Shown piece after piece: positions 29,685 through 37,964 of a DNA stretch of 64,000 nt (within the stretch, counting starts at the first letter, position 1; each line of letters begins with the position of its first letter). A program made the position numbers and the translations under genes. The DNA is from Martensiomyces pterosporus (taxonomy: Eukaryota > Kickxellomycota > Kickxellomycetes > Kickxellales > Kickxellaceae), in NCBI GenBank assembly GCA_025201845.1, contig MU603975.1, forward strand, positions 4,992 through 68,991, given 5' to 3'. The notes beneath the pieces are model-generated. The model searched no databases and was not told where the DNA came from. It saw only the letters and a list, made by a program, of their open reading frames with translations.

Positions 29685-30115
29685 ATCACCGCACCCCCCC
29701 CCCGAAAATAACTTATTCGCCAAGTCTCCTTCACCCTCTCTAGCTTGGGCCCTGCATTCTCAACAACACCAAAAGTATGGCCAGACACCGCTCCCCACCC
29801 CCAATGCCTTCAGCCTTGTTTTTACTTTCGCCATTGTCCCTTTGTGCCATTTTCTCTTGGTTTGGTTGTGTAAATAGAATTCCCCCATACCTCCAAAGCA
29901 GCAGCAGCCCGAGCCACCCCACTGCAGCCGCCCTCCTGCGCGCTCAAATGGGTTGCTTGGTGAGCCTGCCCGATGTATTAAAATGCCCGCACACACACAT
30001 GATACCTTATAATTAAATTGTGCATGCTCCGCTATGCGTCTGCCGACACTCGAGTGCCACCTGATGCACGGGATTACAGATATTTATACCCTCGCACACG
30101 AAGACACTTTAAAAA
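29685..30115. other. Convergent 3' intergenic region
   Basis: 431 bp between the stop of the 266-aa gene (rightward) and the stop of the first PH/GRAM-like gene (leftward). It contains a run of C residues near 29695 and no gene. Confidence 0.5.
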
Positions 30116-30628
30116 TTACTCATCGTGCGCGTGCCTATGTGTCAGCATCCTCCTAATGACCGCAATCGCCCTGGGCAAGTCCTCGACATACGCCCCAGGC
30201 CGTATCCAGCCACCCTTAAGCTTGACCACGATGTTTGTGTTGCGGATCTCCTCCATGCTGAAGAACCCTATGCTGCCGCTTTGTTTCTTGGCAATCAGCC
30301 GGCACTTGAATGCCCAGCAAATGTTGCCCCACGCCACGCCCCAGTCCTTGACCTCGTACCACTTGACGTTGGCCTCCTTGGCAGTCCTCACATACTCGAT
30401 GTCCTCCCACTTGATAAACATGGAGTTCATTAGCGGGAACCAGTACTTGTAGATCGTCAGCCCCTGGTGCGTTACTTTGATGTAGTTGTCCTCGTAGAGC
30501 GGCTCCTGCGACTCGTCCTCGTGGGCGCGGTCGAGCTGGCCATCGGCGAGCGTCGCAGCGTCGAAGCGGCTAAGCGACGAGGGCGTGCTCTCCATGCGCA
30601 GCAGTGCAATCCTCTCGGGCGCGGACAT
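30116..30628 (-). CDS. PH/GRAM-like domain protein, tandem paralogue A, 170 aa
   Basis: The ATG at 30628 (MSAPERIALLRMESTPSSL) leads into a 45-residue polar N-terminus, then a compact domain of about 110 residues. That domain starts LYEDNYIKVTHQGLTIYKYWFPL, continues with a KWEDIEYVRTAKEANVKWYEVKDWG block, and ends in an amphipathic helix (LPRAIAVIRRML). The succession of beta strands followed by one C-terminal helix is like a small PH/GRAM domain, but I cannot name the family. It is closely related to the gene directly upstream at 30967-31500 over the whole domain. No signal peptide or membrane segment. A TATA box is present 128 bp upstream of its ATG. Confidence 0.8.
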   Translation of the reverse strand: MSAPERIALLRMESTPSSLSRFDAATLADGQLDRAHEDESQEPLYEDNYIKVTHQGLTIYKYWFPLMNSMFIKWEDIEYVRTAKEANVKWYEVKDWGVAWGNICWAFKCRLIAKKQSGSIGFFSMEEIRNTNIVVKLKGGWIRPGAYVEDLPRAIAVIRRMLTHRHAHDE

Positions 30629-30755
30629 TATGTGTTAATAGACGGGAGATAGATGGGAGATAGACGGGGATTATATTATGTGATTAGAAATATGTGGAAA
30701 ATAGAGATGAAATAACGAGCAGTTTTCAAGTGGAAGAAGGAAAAAAGCAGTAGTC

Positions 30756-30764
30756 CTTTATATA
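30756..30764 (-). promoter_or_regulatory. TATA box of paralogue A
   Basis: TATATAAAG on the minus strand, 128 bp upstream of the ATG at 30628. Confidence 0.6.
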
Positions 30765-30785
30765 CAAGTCCTGAAACTCTTAAGC

Positions 30786-30857
30786 CGCAGCAGTGATGAC
30801 CTCCCAGTGCATGTGGTGCATGCCCCAATGGTGCATGCCAAGAGTCAGCTGACTGCG
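30786..30857 (+). ncRNA. Box C/D snoRNA-like element (tentative)
   Basis: GTGATGA (30793-30799, C box) and CTGA (30849-30852, D box) are flanked by complementary CGCAG and CTGCG that could form the closing stem, giving a 72-nt element. No convincing internal C'/D' boxes are seen, and short motifs of this type arise by chance. Confidence 0.15.
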
Positions 30858-30966
30858 AGTGCCAAGCCAGCGGAGTTGCCCCTGAGCTCAGCAAACGCAG
30901 CCTCAGAATCTCACATATGGAAGGAGCTGTCTGCGCGGATCTCAGGTGCCTTTGATCTGGCAGGTG

Positions 30967-31500
30967 CTAGTCGCTATGCAAATGAGGGTGGTGTTTCTCG
31001 ACCATCTTGCGGATCACCAGCATTGCCTCTTCAGGGTACTGCACGTAGGAGCCGGGGCGAATCATGCTGCCGCGGACCTTCACAACAATGTTGCTCTCAA
31101 GAATCTCGTTGAACGAGCGCACGCCCAGGCCCGTTGCAGTGCTTTTGACGATGCGGCACTTGAAGCCCCACCAGATGTTGCCAAGCGACGTCCCCCAGAT
31201 CTTCAGCTCATGCCACTTGACATCCGCCTCCTTGGCTGTCTTGACGTACTCTATGGCTTCCCAGCGGATAAACCGCGAAGTCAGGAGTGGGAAGTAGTAG
31301 TTGAAGATGCGCAGACCGTCCCTGGTCACCTTAATGTAGCCGTCCTCGTACAGTGCCATGGCGTCGGCCGAGTACTCAGTGGAAATAGGTGGCGGCGAAG
31401 TAGAGGCGTCTTCGTGAATGGCTGCCTCCGCATCGCCCGAGGGCGCTTCTTGTGTGTTCTTGGCGTTTGCGCGAAGCAGGCTCACTGTTTCTGCTGTCAT
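30967..31500 (-). CDS. PH/GRAM-like domain protein, tandem paralogue B, 177 aa
   Basis: The ATG at 31500 (MTAETVSLLRANAKNTQEAP) is used rather than the upstream open frame, which has no homologous counterpart. A 50-residue polar, acidic N-terminus precedes the same domain as paralogue A: LYEDGYIKVTRDGLRIFNYY, then RWEAIEYVKTAKEADVKWHE, then WWGFKCRIV, VVKVRGSMIRPGSYVQ, and the final helix (EAMLVIRKMVEKHHPH). Two thirds of the domain positions look identical or similar to A, so this is a clear tandem duplication. B is upstream of A and both read leftwards, each with its own TATA box. The conserved W-x-G-F/A-K-C-R and G-x-W/M-I-R-P-G-x-Y-V motifs are the best handles for a family search. Confidence 0.8.
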   Translation of the reverse strand: MTAETVSLLRANAKNTQEAPSGDAEAAIHEDASTSPPPISTEYSADAMALYEDGYIKVTRDGLRIFNYYFPLLTSRFIRWEAIEYVKTAKEADVKWHELKIWGTSLGNIWWGFKCRIVKSTATGLGVRSFNEILESNIVVKVRGSMIRPGSYVQYPEEAMLVIRKMVEKHHPHLHSD

Positions 31501-31603
31501 GGTGGATGAAGCAAAGCGGAAGTCTTTTATTACAAATAGAAAATATGTGGAATTTTCCTCGAGTGCAGATGGAAAAGGGCGATGAGCACTTTGTGCATCG
31601 CGA

Positions 31604-31611
31604 TATTTATA
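31604..31611 (-). promoter_or_regulatory. TATA box of paralogue B
   Basis: TATAAATA on the minus strand, 104 bp upstream of the ATG at 31500; the 244-bp spacer to NRDE2 holds this promoter. Confidence 0.6.
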
Positions 31612-31744
31612 GGCGGGTCTCGGTCTATAGAAGGGCTGGTGATGGCGCATGGCAGTGTGCAAGCATCGCCCCGTGGTTTGCCAAGAAGGCGGGTGAGGGA
31701 GGAAGGGGGGAACGATGCTTGCGTTGTATATTCATTCCTTGGCG

Positions 31745-34700
31745 CTAGCCCTCCCCTGGCGCATCAGCTGCAGCCAAGCCCGCGCGAGTGCGAATCTCTG
31801 CAGCCACCATCGCCCGAACTATTCCAGCCTTCTCCTTCCCGGTAAACGCCGTCTCCAGCCCCTGCCCCAGCGCCAGGAGGTACAGCGGCTTCGCCCAGGG
31901 ACACTGGCGTATAGCGCTGTAGAACGCCCGGCGCGCGCGGCCAAGCGACTTTTGCCGGCACTCAAATATTACATAGATGGCCCACACCAAAGGAGATCTG
32001 CACTCGCCACCCCTCGTGGCCTTCTTGAGTGCCCAGCGCACAATGTTGGGGTTAAATGGCCTGTGCAAGTTCAGTCCGATGTAGATGTCCAAAAGATGCA
32101 GGCCAGTGGAGAGCGGCGAGCGCTCGATGGATGCCCACATCTGCCGGTGCACGCGGTTTTCGATTCGTGCTCGCGACTCGGAGTGGAGGAGCATTTCCCA
32201 GAGCGCTGTGTTGTGCGGAAACAGCGCCAGGGCCTCCTGCAGATGTTTGCGAAGGTAGGCTGCCTTGTACACTTTGGCGGTCCTTGAGTGGTACATGTGG
32301 ATGGAGCATATCTCCATCGCTAAAAGCTCCGAGTCAGCGTCTGCTTCATTCAGCGTGCTGTCTTCCAAGAGCGCGGCGTAGGCAGAGTCAGCCTCAAGTA
32401 TGTTGCGCTCAGCAGCATACGCCAGCCACATGTGGAGTGAGTGTGCTGCCTGCTGTATCTCAGCCGCGCCATATGGAGACACCGTGCGAGCAGATGTAGC
32501 TGCTGCAGCCGCTTGATCCACAGACTTTTTCGCCCGCAGCAGCCTTGTTGCTTGAATCAAAGTGCCCCCATTGTCGGCTGCTTCAGAGCCCGGCTGTGCA
32601 AGCCCTTGGAGCTCTGTGGCATCTGAGGCTCCCAAAACATCGATAAATGTCCCCAGTCCTCTGCCGTGCGTAGCCTCAAGCACTGCCCACGACTTCCGAA
32701 GCACAACTGCCCATGGCTGTTCCTCCTCAGGCAGAGAGTCGACTGAAGCTAGTGCCGAGCACCAAATTTTACGAGCATCACTCCAGCTGCCATTGCGTGC
32801 ATTACACTTGGCCAGCGAGTTCCAGAGGGGCAGGCAGGTCGGGTGCTCGGAGAGCAGCTGTTTGCTTAGGCTCTTTCCTTGATCCAGTGATGCAGCAAAG
32901 GTCCACTCCATCAGCGACATACAGAGCTTGATGCGTGCACTGTGGTCCAGCCGCGCTGCAGACCGCAGTAGGTGCAGGGAATTCCGCACAAGATCTCTGT
33001 ATATGCTGGAACTTGGAGATAGCCATGGGCACGAGTACCTGTAGGGGAGGGATGTGTCCGCAGTGTCAAGCGTAACAGGGACCAGCACCAAGGGAAACTG
33101 CGTTGCTGGCAGAGAACCATCTCCTGTTGCGGCATCCTCCTGTGGTGGCCAGATGGACAGCTCACTAACCACCGAAAGTACTTCGTCGCCATTGCCAGGC
33201 ACAGTCCACACCCACTCACTGGCTGGCTGCTTGGCTTCGCCGGCCGGTAGAAAGGCGTCCGTGGACAGTACGCGGGTTTGTGGGCCAACTAGACCAAGAA
33301 ACCGAAGGTAGTTGTCAACAAGAACACACGCGACATGCAGGTCCCATGGAATGTCGATGAGAAAGTGCTCCACATCCTCGAATATAGCCAGCGCAAACGG
33401 GTCAGCATTGTCTGCCATTTCCAGTCGGTCCATCAGGCTGACAGGAAGTGCTTCAGGGAGTACATGTTGCCTGGAGATTCGGCATTCGGACTCGTACCAT
33501 TCGTCGACCGATCTGGCCTCTCTGGGGACAGATGCAATCGCTAGTGCCTCCCGGCACTGAGCGCCCTGGCTGCAGCTGACATCGTACTTATCCCACCCCG
33601 GTGCGCCTTCTGCTCCTATCCGTGCCACGCCGCTGTCCCAGAATTCCTCAAAAGCAGCCTTTCTATGGCTGAATGGCGATGACTGAAGCCGCCCTGGCGT
33701 CAGCACATACCATTCCAAAACCGCCTGGTACGCAGATATTGACCGCTCCACGTACCCAGCTTCGCGGAGCATCAGGCAAGCGCGATGAATGACACCGACA
33801 AGCATCGTCGATAGACGTCTTGCGAGACTCGGATCGCGAATGTTGCCATGCAGTGCTCTTGTGATTTGCCTGATAGCGCCAGAATAAACCGCATCCATGT
33901 TACTTACTGAGAATTTGGTAGCCAGACTCTGGCAGTAGTTGACATACTCGATCGCTAGGTCTGGGTGAGCCATATCTCTCAGCACCTTATCCCACTCTGC
34001 GAGCACCGCCTCGTCGTCATATATGTCCCTGCACTTTGCGAGATACCCAAGAGCGAGCGGCAGTGATTCGGGGTTGGCATCCATTGCTCGTCGATACATC
34101 TCCACCTGGGCCTCGGCAACTGATCTCCTGGCCCTGTGTTTGGAGTATGCAGAGAAAGAAGAGAGCATGATCTGCTCCTGGAGCTTGATGTACGCTAGCC
34201 AAGCGCCGATGTCCCTCTTGTCCTCCTTTAGGCGACGCTCGAGCTCCGAGGCACTGGCAAATAGTGGACTAGTTTCACGACTTTGCGCCGAGCCATCGTC
34301 TGTACTGCCTAGAGGTTGGGCGTTGCCAGGCGGTGGTTTGGCCATCCCGTCAAGACTTCTGAAATCCACTCCGTGCGGGTCGGTGCTGTCGTATAAAGAG
34401 GGAGCCGTGTGCTCTGCCTGCGCCTCCTTCGGTAGCGCGATGAAATCTCGACTGTCGTGCTGCTCGGCATTCTGGGCAGGTGCAATGCGCTCAAGACCAG
34501 TCTGTTCATTTGTCCAATCCTGACTTATGTATCGCTTGGTACGGGAATGGCTTTGCACGAGCTGGATCTCCAAACTGCCGTCCTCGCTGTCAGCAATCCT
34601 ATACCCGCCACCCAGTCCCAGTACTTGCCGCCGCCCCTTACGCCGGAAGCTTGGAGTGCCCGCCCTGGTAGCACCGCGGTAGATGAGGAGATTTCGATCT

Positions 34701-35083
34701 CCATGCGTGTCCACTGATATTAGCCCATCATCCACCGCCTCGCGCAGCCTACGTCTCCTATCGCCGGCTATAACCAGGGCTCCGTCAGTGCTCTTGCTTT
34801 TCTCCGACACACCTAGCTTTGTGCTCGATCGATGCGAATGCGCTGTGGCCGTGCTCTTTGGTCTATCGCCATGTCTTCGGTGGCTCGATTTCTCTTGTGC
34901 ACCATGTCTGCTTCCGTCGCGCTTATTTTTGTGTCTACGGCGGCTAGCGTCGCGACTGGGCGACCTGGATTTTCGCCGCTTGCGTGATGCTTCATCCCTT
35001 CTGTAAACCACAATATCTCTGGATTCGACTGCCGCTGGTGCACTTGAAAAGGAGGGGAACAGATCGTCATCATTGTCGCTCAT
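31745..35083 (-). CDS. NRDE2: NRDE2 homologue (nuclear RNAi / exosome-associated factor), 1112 aa
   Basis: The ATG at 35083 begins MSDNDDDLFPSFSSAPA, matching the acidic LFPSF start of NRDE2 proteins. A Ser/Arg/His-rich, RS-like region follows (about residues 30-100). From about 300 onwards come helical repeats of the HAT/TPR type, including LERRLKEDKRDIGAWLAYIKLQE, which is the characteristic first HAT motif of NRDE2. Later HAT units include LPLWNSLAKCNARNGSWSDA and LWEMLLHSESRARIENRVH. In fission yeast and animals NRDE2 works with MTR4/Mtl1 in nuclear RNA surveillance and heterochromatin-linked silencing. Single exon. Its 5' end is copied at 35560-35603 next to an assembly gap; that copy is a fragment, not a second gene. 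Confidence 0.9.
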   Translation of the reverse strand: MSDNDDDLFPSFSSAPAAVESRDIVVYRRDEASRKRRKSRSPSRDASRRRHKNKRDGSRHGAQEKSSHRRHGDRPKSTATAHSHRSSTKLGVSEKSKSTDGALVIAGDRRRRLREAVDDGLISVDTHGDRNLLIYRGATRAGTPSFRRKGRRQVLGLGGGYRIADSEDGSLEIQLVQSHSRTKRYISQDWTNEQTGLERIAPAQNAEQHDSRDFIALPKEAQAEHTAPSLYDSTDPHGVDFRSLDGMAKPPPGNAQPLGSTDDGSAQSRETSPLFASASELERRLKEDKRDIGAWLAYIKLQEQIMLSSFSAYSKHRARRSVAEAQVEMYRRAMDANPESLPLALGYLAKCRDIYDDEAVLAEWDKVLRDMAHPDLAIEYVNYCQSLATKFSVSNMDAVYSGAIRQITRALHGNIRDPSLARRLSTMLVGVIHRACLMLREAGYVERSISAYQAVLEWYVLTPGRLQSSPFSHRKAAFEEFWDSGVARIGAEGAPGWDKYDVSCSQGAQCREALAIASVPREARSVDEWYESECRISRQHVLPEALPVSLMDRLEMADNADPFALAIFEDVEHFLIDIPWDLHVACVLVDNYLRFLGLVGPQTRVLSTDAFLPAGEAKQPASEWVWTVPGNGDEVLSVVSELSIWPPQEDAATGDGSLPATQFPLVLVPVTLDTADTSLPYRYSCPWLSPSSSIYRDLVRNSLHLLRSAARLDHSARIKLCMSLMEWTFAASLDQGKSLSKQLLSEHPTCLPLWNSLAKCNARNGSWSDARKIWCSALASVDSLPEEEQPWAVVLRKSWAVLEATHGRGLGTFIDVLGASDATELQGLAQPGSEAADNGGTLIQATRLLRAKKSVDQAAAAATSARTVSPYGAAEIQQAAHSLHMWLAYAAERNILEADSAYAALLEDSTLNEADADSELLAMEICSIHMYHSRTAKVYKAAYLRKHLQEALALFPHNTALWEMLLHSESRARIENRVHRQMWASIERSPLSTGLHLLDIYIGLNLHRPFNPNIVRWALKKATRGGECRSPLVWAIYVIFECRQKSLGRARRAFYSAIRQCPWAKPLYLLALGQGLETAFTGKEKAGIVRAMVAAEIRTRAGLAAADAPGEG

Positions 35084-35549
35084 ATTATTTTGGTCGTTGC
35101 CAGTGAAAGCGGACAGTATTAAAAGCGCAGGGAAGGAGGAAGCACTATAACGGTCTTTGGAAACCACATATCATCAAAAAGCATTAAATCCCGGATGAAT
35201 GCCGATTACTTGTGCTGAGAGACGCAATATACTCTCATGGGCACAGGCACGTGAGGAAGAGTTCGGGGTGCTCATTAAGCGTGCGGCTGGTGCACAAACT
35301 TTGCAAACTACCAACACCGGATTGCGTAACGAGGAAACCCAGCAGCAACCAGCACAGCAGCCACTATCGACAGCCAACCGCTAAACCGCCCACTACTACT
35401 GCTCGCGGCATTCGCCTTGCTGCTGGCCGAGCTGCCAGTGTCGGCACGGTGAGCGATTCCCGGCGGTGCCTCGGAGGGGCCAGTATGCACGGGAATAGAC
35501 CGCATGGATGTCGGATTCCTCAGTTGGTCCTTTGTCGAATTGCGCCAGA
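35040..35549. repeat. First copy of a 510-bp near-identical duplication flanking an assembly gap
   Basis: Positions 35040-35549 equal 35560-36069 (offset 520) with one mismatch (G at 35352, T at 35872). The first copy ends exactly at the 10-N gap and the second begins right after it, so this is the signature of two contig ends that overlap but were not merged. The copy holds the first 44 bp of the NRDE2 coding region, the spacer, and the last 242 bp of the expansin-like gene. It most likely does not exist in the genome. Confidence 0.95.
35308..35549 (-). pseudogene. Duplicated 3' end of the expansin-like gene (artefact copy)
   Basis: The last 242 bp of the coding region of the gene at 35828-36598, without a start, cut by the gap at 35550. 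Present only because of the unmerged contig overlap. The residue corresponding to Met in the GPI-tail segment (VAAVMVAAG) is Leu here. Confidence 0.85.
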
Positions 35550-35559
35550 NNNNNNNNNN
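35550..35559. other. Assembly gap (10 N)
   Basis: Ten undetermined bases of arbitrary length, between two copies of a 510-bp sequence. Confidence 0.99.
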
Positions 35560-36069
35560 GCACTTGAAAAGGAGGGGAACAGATCGTCATCATTGTCGCT
35601 CATATTATTTTGGTCGTTGCCAGTGAAAGCGGACAGTATTAAAAGCGCAGGGAAGGAGGAAGCACTATAACGGTCTTTGGAAACCACATATCATCAAAAA
35701 GCATTAAATCCCGGATGAATGCCGATTACTTGTGCTGAGAGACGCAATATACTCTCATGGGCACAGGCACGTGAGGAAGAGTTCGGGGTGCTCATTAAGC
35801 GTGCGGCTGGTGCACAAACTTTGCAAACTACCAACACCGGATTGCGTAACGAGGAAACCCAGCAGCAACCATCACAGCAGCCACTATCGACAGCCAACCG
35901 CTAAACCGCCCACTACTACTGCTCGCGGCATTCGCCTTGCTGCTGGCCGAGCTGCCAGTGTCGGCACGGTGAGCGATTCCCGGCGGTGCCTCGGAGGGGC
36001 CAGTATGCACGGGAATAGACCGCATGGATGTCGGATTCCTCAGTTGGTCCTTTGTCGAATTGCGCCAGA
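35560..36069. repeat. Second copy of the 510-bp duplication
   Basis: Matches 35040-35549 with one mismatch. Its left end holds a 44-bp fragment of the NRDE2 coding region (35560-35603, minus strand) and its right end continues into the intact expansin-like gene. Collapsing the two copies removes 520 bp. Confidence 0.95.
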
Positions 36070-36598
36070 TGCTACTGCAATATTTACTGTCGACCGGATA
36101 CCACGTAGCGGGCATCGGCGACATGCTTTGCCCGAACAGAGCCGTAAACGACACCTGCGCCATGTCCAGCCCACGCCCACCCGTGTCTACAGCTAGAACA
36201 TAGATGAACCTGACGTTTTGGCCCCGCCTGTGGACCGCATCGCGCTGGGAAAGGGATGTGGTTGGCAGCAGCTCGAATTCCGTCGTTGTGGCTTCAAAGT
36301 GCGTGGCCATTGCTACTCCTGGCAGCCCTACGGCCTCGCCATTTTCAATGTAGTTCTGCAGCTCTGTTTCCACCCGCAAGCATGTCCCGCATTCCAGGCC
36401 GGTGTTCATGTGCTGCACTGCAGTGATGCGGCTGATATCCAGTGTGACGTATGGATACCCGCAGGACGGCGCAGAGACGGCTAGCGCCTTCCCCAAGCTC
36501 TGGTAGTCGTGTGGTGTTATGCTCTGGCTGCCCACCATGGTTGCTTTCACGGCCGCCATGGGTGCTAGAAGCAGCAGATAAGCCACTATGTGAACCAT
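35828..36598 (-). CDS. Expansin-like (double-psi beta-barrel) secreted, GPI-anchored protein, 256 aa
   Basis: The ATG at 36598 starts MVHIVAYLLLLAPMAAVKATM, a signal peptide. Residues 25-170 fit a DPBB fold as in fungal expansin-like and barwin proteins: SCGYPYVTLDISRITAVQH, the CGTCLRVE motif with paired cysteines, the FIYVLAVDTGGRGLDMAQVS strand with the family D-x-x-x-x-D, then the FTALFGQ segment and ATWYPVDSKYC. Residues 180-230 form a Ser/Pro/Thr-rich linker. The C-terminal WLSIVAAVMVAAGF is hydrophobic, as in a GPI signal, although a short basic tail (PRYAIRCW) follows it. Probably a cell-wall or surface protein that loosens or binds polysaccharide. The stop at 35828 lies in the second copy of the duplication. 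Confidence 0.75.
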   Translation of the reverse strand: MVHIVAYLLLLAPMAAVKATMVGSQSITPHDYQSLGKALAVSAPSCGYPYVTLDISRITAVQHMNTGLECGTCLRVETELQNYIENGEAVGLPGVAMATHFEATTTEFELLPTTSLSQRDAVHRRGQNVRFIYVLAVDTGGRGLDMAQVSFTALFGQSMSPMPATWYPVDSKYCSSIWRNSTKDQLRNPTSMRSIPVHTGPSEAPPGIAHRADTGSSASSKANAASSSSGRFSGWLSIVAAVMVAAGFPRYAIRCW

Positions 36599-37115
36599 GG
36601 CTGTCTATTGCCTTTGAACAAAGGGGGAGCAGTCAATGCTAGCACTCCAGACAGCGCAAAAAGAACGATGGCGTTAGGCGCAAGCAGAGGATGAATAAAG
36701 GGGCAGGACGAAGGCTGGGAGGTAATGGCCAGCGGTAGAAAGGGGGGCGCTTGTTGGGAAATGGAAGCACGACTAAAAACGGAAGGCAGATAGAGATGCG
36801 ATGGACTGTTTGGGAATATCGGTCTCTACTGGCGGACCATGTGAGGGCATTCGTGCCCTGGAAGCCGGACGACTCGCGCCATTGGCCATGGCCCTCTTGT
36901 GCATCGCTGCGGCTTGCGAGCCGATTGGGCATGCGAACCAGCCAAGGAACGCACTGGGCTTGCCAAATGGGCAAAGAAGCGCAGCTGCTTTCTCCACCCC
37001 TGCGCTCTCCTTCCTTGCTCTACTCTGCCTTCATATTTCTGCACTTTCTGTCCAGACTGCCTTCCTCTTGGTTTCTCCATCTATCCGTAAGACTCGCTCG
37101 CATACAGCTCTGACG
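36599..37115. other. Divergent intergenic promoter region (expansin-like / AMMECR1)
   Basis: 517 bp between two divergent starts, so it should hold both promoters. A C/T-rich stretch precedes the ATG at 37116. Open frames crossing it have no recognisable product. Confidence 0.5.
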
Positions 37116-37697
37116 ATGGCCACAAAGCAGCACTGTGCGTATTGCTTCGACGTTCTCATTGCGCATTTAGAAAACAAGCCCGCCTCGGCTGCCACTGCGG
37201 GCTTTGACGACAGCGCCAGATACCCCCTGTTCGTCACTTGGCACAAGGAGCACCGGGGCGAGAGCCGTCTCCGCGGATGCATCGGCAACTTCTCGCCCAT
37301 GGACCTCACATCTGGACTTCGAGAATACGCACTTACAAGCGCCCTTCACGACACTCGCTTCAGACCCATCAGCCTGCGCGAGCTCCCGCTGCTTGAATGC
37401 TCAGTCTCGCTCCTGACAGACTTTGAGGAGGCCGAGGACTACTTGGACTGGGACATTGGCACGCATGGCGTGTGGATTGAGTTCCGCATGCCTGGTGGCA
37501 GACGCAAGACGGCAACGTTTTTGCCAGAGATTGCAAAGGAGCAGGGGTGGTCCAAAAGGGAGACGATTGACCATTTGCTGAGGAAGGGCGGGTATGAGCT
37601 GACGATTACGGAGAGTATGCGCGAGTCGATACAGCTGACGAGATATCAGAGCAAGAAGGCGCATCTGTCATATGATGACTATGTGGAGATGCACTAG
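37116..37697 (+). CDS. AMMECR1: AMMECR1 family protein, 193 aa
   Basis: The ATG at 37116 gives MATKQHCAYCFDVLIAHLE, which matches the family N-terminus (MC..CFD.L). The family signature LRGCIGNF occurs at residues 53-60, followed by LTSGLREYALTSALHDTRF and the conserved RPISLRELPLLECSVSLLTDFEEA block, which together make the AMMECR1 fold. The C-terminal half has HGVWIEF, ATFLPEIAKEQGWSKRETIDHLLRKGGY, also conserved. Length equals the eukaryotic family (about 190-200 aa). The molecular function of AMMECR1 is not established; the conserved RGCIG motif is thought to form an active or binding site. Single exon. Confidence 0.95.
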   Translation: MATKQHCAYCFDVLIAHLENKPASAATAGFDDSARYPLFVTWHKEHRGESRLRGCIGNFSPMDLTSGLREYALTSALHDTRFRPISLRELPLLECSVSLLTDFEEAEDYLDWDIGTHGVWIEFRMPGGRRKTATFLPEIAKEQGWSKRETIDHLLRKGGYELTITESMRESIQLTRYQSKKAHLSYDDYVEMH

Positions 37698-37964
37698 ACG
37701 CTATGCTACTTTCCCCCCACTTTACTGTCCTTTTTATATGTGTACACCTTTTTTTTGTCCTTCTACTTGTGTTTACTGGTAACTTATTGCAATGCTCTAC
37801 TCTCAACCCAGGCAGCTCACGTGCCAGGGTCCCACACATGCACGCTGCAGTGCAGAATCCATAGATTTGTGGGTGCAGTTTTCTTGGGCCTGCAAACACT
37901 CGACCACCAGCGCCGCTTCTTGCTATTTTTTTTTAGCCCAGCTGCTTGCATTTGGATTCACGCA

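Larger units (their letters stand above)
30629..30966. other. Intergenic region between the tandem PH/GRAM-like paralogues
   Basis: 338 bp. It holds the promoter of paralogue A (TATA at 30756-30764, minus strand) and two copies of the 10-mer GGTGCATGCC 15 bp apart (30815 and 30830). It also holds a box C/D snoRNA-like arrangement on the plus strand, given as a separate low-confidence entry. Confidence 0.5.

Noticed and set aside
35308..35549. A second, truncated expansin-like gene
   Set aside because: It is identical to the 3' end of the gene at 35828-36598 except for one base and ends at an assembly gap; explained by contig overlap.
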